Below, one piece after another: positions 11,918 to 21,568 of a stretch of 64,000 bases of DNA. Location: positions 1-64,000 of the forward strand of contig JAJFIR010000048.1 of the NCBI GenBank assembly GCA_021774795.1, read 5' to 3'. Positions within the stretch are counted from its first letter, which is position 1; every line of letters begins with the position of its first letter. Below the pieces are notes generated by a model. That model had not been told where the DNA came from and ran no database searches. It saw nothing but the letters and a program-made list of their open reading frames with translations. Position numbers and translations under genes: made by a program. This DNA is from Emcibacteraceae bacterium (GTDB taxonomy: Bacteria; Pseudomonadota; Alphaproteobacteria; Sphingomonadales; Emcibacteraceae).

Positions 11918-13333
11918 ATGACTTTCACTGTTGCAATTATTGGCCGACCTAATGTTGGCAAGTCGACATTGTTTAATCGGTTGGTTGGAAAACGACTTGC
12001 ACTTGTTGATGATACCCCGGGTGTCACCCGGGATAGGCGGGACGCTAAGGCATCATTAGGTGAATATAAGTTTCGTATTATTGATACCGCTGGTCTTGAA
12101 GAAGGAAAAGGGAATACGCTTTCAGCGCGCATGCGCAGGCAAACTGAAATCGCTATTGAAGAAGCTGATTTTTCCTTATTTATGATAGACGCCCGTGCCG
12201 GTGTTACGCCACTTGACAAACATTTTGCTGATATTCTACGCCGTGGTAAAAAACCGGTACTTCTTATTGCCAATAAATCTGAAGGACGGGCGGCAGAAGC
12301 GGGACGTTACGAAGCTTTTTCACTTGGCCTTGGAAATCCTATTCCGTTTTCTGCTGAACATGGTGAAGGGTTAGCCGATTTAAGTGATGGTTTTGAAGAA
12401 CTACTGCGCATGCTTGAAATTAACCCATTTGAAGATGAACAAGAAGACGTCAGTATCAAATCTGTCGCTATACATGGCGAGGTAACAGAAGAAGATGAAC
12501 TGTTAAGCGAAGAAGATAGTGATCTACCGTTGCAACTTGCTATTGTTGGTCGGCCAAACGTAGGCAAATCCACGCTGATTAATAAACTATTGGGCGAAGA
12601 ACGGATGCTCACTGGCCCGGAAGCGGGCCTTACACGGGATTCAATCGGCGTAAATTATAATTACGAAGGTCGTGAGCTGAGAATTTTTGATACAGCGGGG
12701 ATGAGAAGAAAATCAAGAGTACAGGAAAAACTTGAAAAGTTATCGGTTGCAGACACGATCCGTGCGCTAAATTTTGCTGAAGTAGTTGTTTTAATGATTG
12801 ATGCGACACAGCCTCTTGAAAAGCAGGACTTATCAATCGCAAGCTTGATTGTACAAGAAGGAAGGGCTCTTGTGATCGCGCTAAATAAATATGATCTGCT
12901 TGAAAATAGGCAAGAAGTCATGAAAGACATTGTCCATAAACTTGAACATACTTTGCCGCAGATTAAAGGCATACCCGTGGTCCCGATTTCGGCACTTACG
13001 GGTCGTGGTATTGAAAAGTTGATGCCACAGATATTTGCGACATATAAGTTATGGAACAGGCGGATAAGTACGGCAAAACTTAATAAATGGCTGGCTCAAA
13101 CATTGTCTTATCATCCCGCACCGTCAGTAAAAGGTAGGCGAACAAAAATGCGTTACATGACACAGGTGAAAACGCGGCCACCGACATTTGCGATTTTTAC
13201 CAACCGCCCTTCAGATGTTGCCGATAGCTATACCAGATATTTACTTAACGAATTAAGATGGGATTTTGATATGCCCGGTGTTCCCATTCGTATAATGTTA
13301 CGTAAAGGCGATAATCCTTATAAAAAAGACTAA
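11918..13333 (+). CDS. der: Ribosome biogenesis GTPase Der (EngA)
   Basis: Two GTPase domains ([14 protein letters not shown] and [14 protein letters not shown]), C-terminal KH-like region. Confidence 0.96.
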   Translation: MTFTVAIIGRPNVGKSTLFNRLVGKRLALVDDTPGVTRDRRDAKASLGEYKFRIIDTAGLEEGKGNTLSARMRRQTEIAIEEADFSLFMIDARAGVTPLDKHFADILRRGKKPVLLIANKSEGRAAEAGRYEAFSLGLGNPIPFSAEHGEGLADLSDGFEELLRMLEINPFEDEQEDVSIKSVAIHGEVTEEDELLSEEDSDLPLQLAIVGRPNVGKSTLINKLLGEERMLTGPEAGLTRDSIGVNYNYEGRELRIFDTAGMRRKSRVQEKLEKLSVADTIRALNFAEVVVLMIDATQPLEKQDLSIASLIVQEGRALVIALNKYDLLENRQEVMKDIVHKLEHTLPQIKGIPVVPISALTGRGIEKLMPQIFATYKLWNRRISTAKLNKWLAQTLSYHPAPSVKGRRTKMRYMTQVKTRPPTFAIFTNRPSDVADSYTRYLLNELRWDFDMPGVPIRIMLRKGDNPYKKD

Positions 13334-13360
13334 ACAAGAATAATAACCAGGAGAAATAAG

Positions 13361-13732
13361 ATGATAAGTCACGCAATGGTAGGGTCAAAAGATCTTAAGA
13401 AATCAGGTGAATTTTTCGATAAAGTATTGGGCGTGGTTGGCGCGAAACGTGTAATGGATGGTGATACATCAATTTTTTGGGCTTCTGCCGAAGATAAGCC
13501 GTTTTTTGCAATTTGTTTGCCACACAACGGGAATGAAGCTACTGCCGGCAACGGCACAATGATATCTTTTGGTGCTGAAAGTGAAGCACAAGTAGCCCAG
13601 CTTTATCAGACAGCCATTGATAATGGTGCAACTGATGAAGGTGAACCGGGCCTTCGTGGTGAAAAATATTATGTTGCGTATTTCCGTGACACCGACGGTA
13701 ATAAATTTGCTGCGTTTCATGCTCTTTCTTAA
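13361..13732 (+). CDS. VOC (glyoxalase/bleomycin-resistance fold) family protein, copy 1
   Basis: MISHAMVGSKDLKKSGEFFDKVLGVVGAKR ... AYFRDTDGNKFAAF. Confidence 0.85.
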   Translation: MISHAMVGSKDLKKSGEFFDKVLGVVGAKRVMDGDTSIFWASAEDKPFFAICLPHNGNEATAGNGTMISFGAESEAQVAQLYQTAIDNGATDEGEPGLRGEKYYVAYFRDTDGNKFAAFHALS

Positions 13733-13753
13733 AGCGTAGCAGGGGAAAATAAA

Positions 13754-14143
13754 TTGATCGGTTATATAATGCTGGGTGTTAAGGATATAAAAAAATCTGG
13801 CGCGTTTTACGATAAGGTACTCGGTACGGTGGGGGCCACCCGTAAAATGGATCATGGAAAATTTATTTTATGGAATGATGCTGCTGATAATCCTTCATTT
13901 TCAATCTGTATTCCTTATGATGGAAACCCACCGACAGTGGGTAACGGATCAATGGTTGCCTTTCCGGTTGAAAAGCCGGAAGATGTGCATAAGGTTTATG
14001 ATTGTGCTATAGAAAATGGTGCGATGGATGAGGGGTCACCAGGAATGCGGGACGGCGGTTATTATATTGGCTATTTTCGCGATCTTGACGGCAATAAATT
14101 AGCAGCCTATTTTTATGATAATGAAAATAAACAACATCTATAA
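13754..14143 (+). CDS. VOC family protein, copy 2
   Basis: TTG start with AGGGGAAAA upstream; MIGYIMLGVKDIKKSGAFYDKVLGTVGATRKMDHGKFILW ... GYFRDLDGNKLAAYF. Confidence 0.82.
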   Translation: MIGYIMLGVKDIKKSGAFYDKVLGTVGATRKMDHGKFILWNDAADNPSFSICIPYDGNPPTVGNGSMVAFPVEKPEDVHKVYDCAIENGAMDEGSPGMRDGGYYIGYFRDLDGNKLAAYFYDNENKQHL

Positions 14144-14163
14144 AAAAGATAAGGGAGAAAACA

Positions 14164-14544
14164 ATGATCGGTTATACAATGGTTGGTACGGGCGATATCA
14201 AAAGAGCGGGTGATTTTTTCGATAAAGTGTTAGGCGTACTGGGCGCCAAGCGTAGTATGGACCATGATACTTTTATCGTATGGAGCGTAACGCCTGACCA
14301 GCCGTCATTTTCAGTTTGTCTGCCGCATAATGGTAGTGCGGCGACTGTTGGAAATGGCGTCATGACGGCTTTCAATGCGATGTCACCGGCACAAGTTAAA
14401 GAAGTATATGACTGTGCAATGGCAAATGGCGCAACAGATGAAGGTGAGCCAGGTGAGCGTAACGAAGGTTTTTACATCGCTTATTTCAGGGACCCTGACG
14501 GCAATAAATTTGCAGCGTTTAATTATTCCGGTGACGTTGGATAA
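14164..14544 (+). CDS. VOC family protein, copy 3
   Basis: MIGYTMVGTGDIKRAGDFFDKVLGVLGAKRSMDHDTFIVW ... AYFRDPDGNKFAAFNY. Confidence 0.85.
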   Translation: MIGYTMVGTGDIKRAGDFFDKVLGVLGAKRSMDHDTFIVWSVTPDQPSFSVCLPHNGSAATVGNGVMTAFNAMSPAQVKEVYDCAMANGATDEGEPGERNEGFYIAYFRDPDGNKFAAFNYSGDVG

Positions 14545-14547
14545 AGT

Positions 14548-15285
14548 CTAAAAGAATATATCTTTCTCGCCGCTCTTAAATTTGCGGTAGTCAACAATTT
14601 TTCCGTTATCTTGAAATTCCGGTGAACAGATTTTTAAGATAAGCGGCGTAACGTCGGCCGGTGTGTCCAAATTCATCGGATCTTCTCCCGGGACGGCGCG
14701 GGCGCGCATCGCTGTTCGAATTGCCCCGGGATTTAAAATATTTACCCGCAAGGCTGATTTCTCGACTTCCAGGGCATATGTTTTAACCAAACATTCCAGT
14801 GCTGCCTTACTGGCAGCATATCCACCCCAAAAATGTCTTGGGTCGCGAGCAATGTTTGATGATCCTAAGAAAACCGCGCGGCCATTATCAGCGGCGCGAA
14901 GCAGCGGATCAAATGAACGGATCAGGCGATAATTAGCGGTTACGTTTATGCTAAAGAGCAGATCCCAGACTTTCGGTTTCAAGTGGCTAATCGGTGTAAT
15001 GTCACCTAAAGTACCAGCGTTACCAATAAGAATGTCAAGTTTTCCGTATTTGTCGGCGATAACGCCGCCTAATCGATCAATCGCGTCATAATCAGTGATA
15101 TCAAGTGGAACAAGAGTTGCTTCGCCGCCCGCAGCCTTAATATCATCATCCAGAGCTTCAAGTGACCCGACGGTGCGGGCTACGGCGATGACATGTGCGC
15201 CTTCGCGTGCAAGTGCAACCGCAGTCGCGTATCCTATACCTCGTGATGCGCCGGTCACTACGGCGACATAATCCTTAAACATCAT
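14548..15285 (-). CDS. SDR family oxidoreductase
   Basis: VTGASRGIGYATA, NAGTLG, YAASKAALE motifs; overlaps the purF stop. Confidence 0.88.
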   Translation of the reverse strand: MMFKDYVAVVTGASRGIGYATAVALAREGAHVIAVARTVGSLEALDDDIKAAGGEATLVPLDITDYDAIDRLGGVIADKYGKLDILIGNAGTLGDITPISHLKPKVWDLLFSINVTANYRLIRSFDPLLRAADNGRAVFLGSSNIARDPRHFWGGYAASKAALECLVKTYALEVEKSALRVNILNPGAIRTAMRARAVPGEDPMNLDTPADVTPLILKICSPEFQDNGKIVDYRKFKSGEKDIFF

Positions 15286-16781
15286 TTTTGATAATCCGTG
15301 AGTAACGAGAATTGTTTATCATCATCAGAGGCGTTATTGTCGGTAAGTGGCGTAGGATATTCACCGGTAAAGCAGGCATCACAATATTGTGGAACTTTAT
15401 TATCTCGGTTTTTCTCACCTACGGCGCGATATAACCCGTCAATGGATATGAATTTAAGGCTATCGGCGCCTATGTGAGTTGCCATCTCGTCTACTGTCAT
15501 ATTGGACGCGAGCAATTTATCTTTATTAGGGGTATCAACACCATAAAAACAAGGATCAGTGGTAGGAGGGCTTGCAATGTACATATGGACTTCTTTTGCA
15601 CCGGCATGACGAACCATATCAACGATTTTAACGGACGTTGTGCCGCGTACGATACTATCATCCACGAGCACTACAATTTTACCATCAAGTTCACCGCGAT
15701 TAGCATTATGTTTTAGTTTTACACCCAAATGTCGAATGGTATCGGAAGGTTCGATGAAAGTCCGCCCAACATAATGATTGCGAATAATGCCAAGCTCAAA
15801 CGGAATGCCGGCTTCTTGCGCATAGCCGATGGCGGCGGGTACGCCGCTGTCCGGTACCGGAACAACAAGGTCTGCGTTTAATTTACATTCTTTTGCCAGT
15901 TCTTTACCAATATTCTTACGTACTTTGTATATGCTCGTACCGTTGGTTAAGCTATCCGGGCGCGAGAAATACACATGTTCAAAAATACAGGGTCTGGGAT
16001 GCGCAACTGCGAAAGGCTTTACGCTCACCAGACCATCTTTGGTTATGCAAACAACTTCACCTGCTTCCACATCGCGAATATAATCGGCACCAATGATGTC
16101 TAACGCACAAGTTTCGGACGCAAAAATATATGCGTCGTTAGGTAACTGGCCAATAACAAGCGGTCTGACACCAAGGGGGTCCCTTGCGCCAATAAGAAAA
16201 TCCTCGCTTAATGCCACAAACGCAAATGCTCCTTCGATCCGGCGCATAGCATCAATAAATTTATCTTGAAGGTTAGGATATGTGCTGGTCGCGATCAGAT
16301 GAATAACAACTTCTGAATCTGATGTTGATTGGAAGATAGCACCTTTATCAACAAGATGTTTTTTCAGAGTTAGGGCATTGGTGATATTACCGTTATGACA
16401 AACGGCAAAACCGCCACTGGCCAGATCGGCAAACAGGGGCTGCACGTTACGAAGGCCGGCACCACCAGATGTGGAATACCTAACATGGCCGATGGCACTA
16501 TTTCCCGGTAACGATTCGATGACCGGTTGAGTGTTAAAGTTATCAGCAACTTGTCCTAAAGATTTATGGGCGTAAAATTGACCACCTTTATGACTAACGA
16601 TGCCCGCCGCTTCTTGCCCGCGGTGCTGTAATGAATGAAGTCCAAGTACCGTATGAGTTGAGGCTTCCGGCGTATCAAAAACGCCAAAAACACCACATTC
16701 ATCGTGGAATTTATCATCATCAAATGGATTCGTCGTTAAAGCAGAGGGGGTATTAGTAGAGGAATTTATATGATCCGTCAT
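15282..16781 (-). CDS. purF: Amidophosphoribosyltransferase
   Basis: DDKFHDECGVFGVFD (N-terminal Cys GATase), LVDDSIVRGTTS PRPP motif. Confidence 0.96.
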   Translation of the reverse strand: MTDHINSSTNTPSALTTNPFDDDKFHDECGVFGVFDTPEASTHTVLGLHSLQHRGQEAAGIVSHKGGQFYAHKSLGQVADNFNTQPVIESLPGNSAIGHVRYSTSGGAGLRNVQPLFADLASGGFAVCHNGNITNALTLKKHLVDKGAIFQSTSDSEVVIHLIATSTYPNLQDKFIDAMRRIEGAFAFVALSEDFLIGARDPLGVRPLVIGQLPNDAYIFASETCALDIIGADYIRDVEAGEVVCITKDGLVSVKPFAVAHPRPCIFEHVYFSRPDSLTNGTSIYKVRKNIGKELAKECKLNADLVVPVPDSGVPAAIGYAQEAGIPFELGIIRNHYVGRTFIEPSDTIRHLGVKLKHNANRGELDGKIVVLVDDSIVRGTTSVKIVDMVRHAGAKEVHMYIASPPTTDPCFYGVDTPNKDKLLASNMTVDEMATHIGADSLKFISIDGLYRAVGEKNRDNKVPQYCDACFTGEYPTPLTDNNASDDDKQFSLLTDYQK

Positions 16782-16850
16782 TAATCCGACTCATTAGGGG
16801 TCAACATGCTCATGTATATATTGTTATTTGAACTTTTTGTGAACTCTTTT

Positions 16851-17492
16851 TTAAGTTTTGGAGCTGTCTTTGATCAATTTATCAAGTTCCTCACGGTTTT
16901 CTTTTTCATAAAGCGCATCTTCTTCATTTGAATTGTTGCCGGAGGGGAACGAAGGGACCATATCTTTTAGCCGATCAAGTGCTTCCATATCTTTACGCCT
17001 TTCCTCAAAATTGATATCATCTTTATAAGGATTAACGGAATTTATGACGCTTGCTCCATATTCTATAAGCGGTCTTGACTTCGCTTCTTCAAACCATTCG
17101 GGATAATTTCCTGGGGAATAAAAAGGTGTAGTGAGCAGGTAAAGAAAGCTAACGAGAAGCATGCCGCGCGCAGTCCCGAATAAGACACCGAGCCCCCGGT
17201 CAAGTGCTCCAATATGGCTTTCTTTGATTGTTTTCCCCGCGATCACCGCTACAAATTTAAAAACCATCAAACTTAATATGCCGAGCGCAGCATAAGTTAT
17301 CATGCTTGCCATAAAGTCCGGTTGAACAAATTCGACGATATAGGGAAATAATATTGGATGGCCTTGAAGTGTTATAAAGATAGCCGCAGCCCATGCGACC
17401 AAGCTGAGCGCCTCCGTCGTGAAACCGCGAGTAATGGCGATTAAAATAGAAGCTCCAATTATAAGAAGCACGATTATATCAATGGCGTTAAT
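16851..17492 (-). CDS. cvpA: CvpA family membrane protein; start may be a non-canonical ATT at 17490-17492 (ORF-track GTG start is 17471)
   Basis: (I/M)NAIDIIVLLIIGASILIAITRGFTTEALSLVAWAAA; adjacent to purF; AAAGG Shine-Dalgarno upstream of the ATT codon. Confidence 0.75.
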   Translation of the reverse strand: MNAIDIIVLLIIGASILIAITRGFTTEALSLVAWAAAIFITLQGHPILFPYIVEFVQPDFMASMITYAALGILSLMVFKFVAVIAGKTIKESHIGALDRGLGVLFGTARGMLLVSFLYLLTTPFYSPGNYPEWFEEAKSRPLIEYGASVINSVNPYKDDINFEERRKDMEALDRLKDMVPSFPSGNNSNEEDALYEKENREELDKLIKDSSKT

Positions 17493-17519
17493 TGTCTTTT
17501 CCTTTACTAACTAATGCTA

Positions 17520-18890
17520 TTATTCCAGATTTGGGGCAATAATATCAACCAGTTTTATTAACTGGTCCAATTCAGCGACTTTTAGTTTTTTATTTTTATG
17601 CTTCATTTTTGACGGAATAAAGGCCTGAGAAAACCCGAGTTTCGCCGCTTCTTTCATTCGTGCGTCCGCTTGACCAACAGGTCTTATTTCACCGGATAAG
17701 CTTATTTCGCCGAAAACTATGGTTTCGTCAGCGATAGGATCACCCGATAGTGACGAAATAAGCGCCGCTGCCACGGCAAGATCTGCCGCTGGTTCTGTGA
17801 TTTTCAAACCACCGGCTACGTTTAAATATATATCAAACGCCCCTAGTCCAAGGCCACAACGCGCATCAAGTACGGCGATGATCATTGCAAGGCGCGCATT
17901 ATCCCAGCCGACAACGGCACGGCGCGGCGTGCCTAGTGAACTTTGCGCGACCAGCGCCTGTATTTCAACAAGCATGGGACGTGACCCTTCCATACCGGCA
18001 AAAACGGCGGAGCCAACTACTTGACCGCCCCGATCTCCCAGAAAAAGTGCAGACGGGTTTGGCACTTCCTGAAGGCCAAGATCGCTCATTTCAAAAACAC
18101 CAATTTCGTCTGTGCCGCCAAATCGATTTTTAACCGCCCGTAATATTCTAAACTGGTGACCGCGGTCCCCTTCAAAATAAAGGACCGTATCTACCATATG
18201 CTCAAGAACGCGGGGTCCTGCAATTTGCCCGTCCTTTGTTACGTGACCGACCAGCAGTACACAAACATTCTTTTTCTTGGCAAAACGTATTAGCTCCTGT
18301 GCGCAGGTTCTTACCTGTGAAACGGTGCCGGGGGCCGATTCAATCGTATCAGCATACATGGTTTGAATACTATCAATAACTACTACATCGGGGCATTTTC
18401 CCTTGCTTAAAGTGGCTAATATGTCCCTTAAATTGGTATCAGATGCCAGTGAAACAGGGCTATTGGAAAGGCCAAGCCGTTCGGCGCGCATTCTTACCTG
18501 CGCAACTGATTCTTCGCCGGAAATATAAACCGTGCTGACATTATTATTCGCTAGATTGCTAACGGCTTGCAGTAAAATTGTAGATTTACCAATACCCGGA
18601 TCGCCGCCAATAAGTATTGCTGAGCCTGGTACAAGGCCGCCGCCTGTAACACGGTCAAATTCACTAATTTTTGAAAGCATTCTCGGCAGTGCTTCATCTT
18701 CCCCTCGCAGGGCACTAAGCTCTATAATATTGCCTTTTGCATTTGATGATTTACCAAGCCCCGAAGGTGAATTCTCAGAAGCTTCTTCAACAAGAGTGTT
18801 CCATTCATTACAGCCTTCGCATTGTCCCATCCATTTGTTGAAAGTAGAACCGCAGGTGTTGCAAACATATATTCTTTTTGCTTTTGCCAT
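17520..18890 (-). CDS. radA: DNA repair protein RadA (Sms)
   Basis: N-terminal zinc motif CNTCGSTFNKWMGQCEGCNEWNT, GGDPGIGKSTILLQ, KNRFG motif, Lon-like C-terminus. Confidence 0.96.
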   Translation of the reverse strand: MAKAKRIYVCNTCGSTFNKWMGQCEGCNEWNTLVEEASENSPSGLGKSSNAKGNIIELSALRGEDEALPRMLSKISEFDRVTGGGLVPGSAILIGGDPGIGKSTILLQAVSNLANNNVSTVYISGEESVAQVRMRAERLGLSNSPVSLASDTNLRDILATLSKGKCPDVVVIDSIQTMYADTIESAPGTVSQVRTCAQELIRFAKKKNVCVLLVGHVTKDGQIAGPRVLEHMVDTVLYFEGDRGHQFRILRAVKNRFGGTDEIGVFEMSDLGLQEVPNPSALFLGDRGGQVVGSAVFAGMEGSRPMLVEIQALVAQSSLGTPRRAVVGWDNARLAMIIAVLDARCGLGLGAFDIYLNVAGGLKITEPAADLAVAAALISSLSGDPIADETIVFGEISLSGEIRPVGQADARMKEAAKLGFSQAFIPSKMKHKNKKLKVAELDQLIKLVDIIAPNLE

Positions 18891-18903
18891 GATATCTGGT
18901 CAA

Positions 18904-19680
18904 TCAGCCTTTGAGTATTTCCATTTTGATCGGACCTTCGGCCTTACCATTAATGAATTGGTCTATATAATCACTGCCGCTTTTATCAATATTTTCTTTA
19001 GGGCCGGTCCATATCATATTGCCGTGGTATATCATCGCGACATTATCTGCAATTTTTCTAACACTGGACATGTCATGGGTGATGGTAAGGGCCGTGGCAC
19101 CGACATCCTTCACACACTCGACGATAAGCTCGTTAATCACGTCAGACATAATTGGGTCAAGACCAGTTGTTGGTTCATCAAAGAATATAATTTCAGGGTT
19201 TGTGGCAATGGCGCGCGCAAGGCCGACACGCTTTTGCATTCCGCCGGAAAGTTCAGCCGGACTTAATTTTGCGACGTCTGGGCCAAGACCGACGCGACGT
19301 AATTTTTCGATGGCTATTTCTTTTGCGTCCTTGCGGTTATGAAGCCTTTGCGCAAGCAGCCCGAAGGCTACATTTTCCCAAACGGGAAGGCTGTCAAACA
19401 GCGCCCCGCCTTGAAACAGCATGCCGAATTTATTTAAGATCGCACTACGTTCGGAATTTGAAATGCCGATCATTTCTTTGCCATCAATTTTGATACTGCC
19501 GCCGTTTGCGGTAAGAAGCCCCAATATGCATTTAATAGTTACTGATTTGCCGGAACCGGATCCGCCGATGATGACCATGCTTTCACCGGACATTACTTCA
19601 AGATCAACACTATCGAGCACAACTTTTGTACCGAACCGTTTGTGGAGACCTTTAAGGCTTATTTTCGGAATATTGCTCAT
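18904..19680 (-). CDS. ABC transporter ATP-binding protein, MlaF-like
   Basis: IIGGSGSGKSVTIKCILGLL, LSGGMQKRVGLARAIA, IIFFDEPTTGLDP; internal ATG (MSNIPKISLK) preferred over the ORF start at 19734. Confidence 0.9.
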   Translation of the reverse strand: MSNIPKISLKGLHKRFGTKVVLDSVDLEVMSGESMVIIGGSGSGKSVTIKCILGLLTANGGSIKIDGKEMIGISNSERSAILNKFGMLFQGGALFDSLPVWENVAFGLLAQRLHNRKDAKEIAIEKLRRVGLGPDVAKLSPAELSGGMQKRVGLARAIATNPEIIFFDEPTTGLDPIMSDVINELIVECVKDVGATALTITHDMSSVRKIADNVAMIYHGNMIWTGPKENIDKSGSDYIDQFINGKAEGPIKMEILKG

Positions 19681-20453
19681 GATGAAAAGAACATCTCCGT
19701 CACAACATAGTTGGATAAAAGTATCATGATACATGCCGATACAACGGCGTTGGTGGTGGAAACACCAACACCTTGCGCGCCGCCGTGGGTGTTAAAACCA
19801 TGGTAACATCCCATTAACGAAATAAAGAAACCAAATACAGCGGCTTTGGTTAAGCTGGCCATAACATCAATGGCTTCAAGAAAATCCATTGTCGATTTCA
19901 TATAATTGCCACTGTTAAAACCCAGTTTTGATGTTGCGATTAGATATCCGCCTAAAACACCAATGGTGTCCGCAACAACCACCAACATCAATGGCATCAT
20001 GATAATGGTTGCTAAAATTCGCGGCGCGATAAGATATTTAAAAGGGTCCGTAGAAAGCGTTACGAGCGCATCAATTTGTTCGGTAACGCGCATAGTACCA
20101 AGTTCGGCAGCCATCGATGCACTAACCCGACCCGCGACAATAAGCCCGCAAAGAGTTGGACCCAATTCCCGAACGATACCGATTACAACGATCGTTGGTA
20201 AGGTGCTTTCCGCATTAAACCGTGAACTTCCTTCATAAATATTGACGGCGAGTGCCGCACCAGTAAATAAAGTTGTAAGCCCAACCACCGGAAGTGAATA
20301 ATAGCCGATATTCATCATTTGCTTGAAAAGTTCACGAGGATAATATGGAGGCGATAACATATGGGTAAGGGCGTTTACCGCGAAAAGACCTATTTTTCCC
20401 GCAGCGCGCAAAAAGTTTATAACGACCCGCCCGATTAAGGCCAAAAAATTCAT
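19677..20453 (-). CDS. MlaE-type ABC transporter permease
   Basis: GIVRELGPTLCGLIVAGRVSASMAAELGTMRVTEQIDAL MlaE signature. Confidence 0.92.
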   Translation of the reverse strand: MNFLALIGRVVINFLRAAGKIGLFAVNALTHMLSPPYYPRELFKQMMNIGYYSLPVVGLTTLFTGAALAVNIYEGSSRFNAESTLPTIVVIGIVRELGPTLCGLIVAGRVSASMAAELGTMRVTEQIDALVTLSTDPFKYLIAPRILATIIMMPLMLVVVADTIGVLGGYLIATSKLGFNSGNYMKSTMDFLEAIDVMASLTKAAVFGFFISLMGCYHGFNTHGGAQGVGVSTTNAVVSACIMILLSNYVVTEMFFSS

Positions 20454-21568
20454 TAAGTTAATGTCCTAATTTTATAATTTCTCTGAAATCTTGCCCCAAC
20501 ATTGGTCAAAATTTCATAATGTCCTAAAGTAGAGACTTCGGACGCCATTTCAAGTGTAATATTTGATCCTATCAATTCTACTTCGTCTTGAACATTTACT
20601 TTATCAAATTTTGGACCCGTAATATCAATCGCGATCATATCCATTGAAACTTTCCCGATCACCAGCGCAATTTGATCAGCTAGAAAAACCTTCCCGCAAT
20701 TATCATATAATTTTAAATATCCGTCCGCATATCCAACATTGACTAAAGCAACACGGGACGGGCGCTCAGCCGTCCAGATGGCATTATAGCCAACGGACAT
20801 GCCGGTATCTAACGGCCTTATTTGCAATATTTTACCGATAATTTCGAAAACGCCTTTTATTCCGTTGGGTGGCCGCGACATACCCGGATTGCCGCCGTAA
20901 AGCATTATTCCGGGCCTCAATAAATCAAAATGGTATTCTTCACCGAGGAATATACCTGCTGAATTACAAAGGCTTGCTTGAATATTGGGAAGTGCGCTAG
21001 ATATTTTTTTAAATTTTTCAAGTTGAATTTTATTTGTTTCGTGTTCTGCTTCTTCCGACCGAACAAAGTGGCTTAATATAAGAGCAACGTTAAGATCAAA
21101 TTCACTGTTTAAATACTGTTCTGTTTCATCCTCGCTTAATCCTAATCGATTAATGCCAGTATCGAATTGAATGGCGCAGGGTAATGCGACACCTTGCCAT
21201 AACTTTATTTGTGAAATATCATTTAATATTGGTCTAATATTATGCTCGACATATAAGTCAGGGTGTCCAGCAAACAAACCATCAAATACATAAATGATGG
21301 AGTCTTTTAATATAGACCTTAATTCAATAGCCTCTGGAAGGTTTGCTACGAAAAATATTTTGCATTCGGTATTATGGTAAAGGGCAGGGGCTACATGTTT
21401 TATGCCCATTCCGTAAGCATTTGCTTTGACCACTGCTGCACAATCCGCGCTTGCAGACGACGAGGCAAGTGTTTGATAGTTATCAATTATTGCATTTAGG
21501 TCGATATTAAGGGTGGCGGATGAACTTTCCAGAACATCTGTGGCTTCGTTAATACTTTTAGAGTTCAT
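20453..21568 (-). CDS. alr: Alanine racemase
   Basis: AVVKANAYGMGIKHVAPAL PLP-lysine motif; LRPGIMLYGGNP; MDMIAIDIT. Confidence 0.93.
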   Translation of the reverse strand: MNSKSINEATDVLESSSATLNIDLNAIIDNYQTLASSSASADCAAVVKANAYGMGIKHVAPALYHNTECKIFFVANLPEAIELRSILKDSIIYVFDGLFAGHPDLYVEHNIRPILNDISQIKLWQGVALPCAIQFDTGINRLGLSEDETEQYLNSEFDLNVALILSHFVRSEEAEHETNKIQLEKFKKISSALPNIQASLCNSAGIFLGEEYHFDLLRPGIMLYGGNPGMSRPPNGIKGVFEIIGKILQIRPLDTGMSVGYNAIWTAERPSRVALVNVGYADGYLKLYDNCGKVFLADQIALVIGKVSMDMIAIDITGPKFDKVNVQDEVELIGSNITLEMASEVSTLGHYEILTNVGARFQRNYKIRTLT

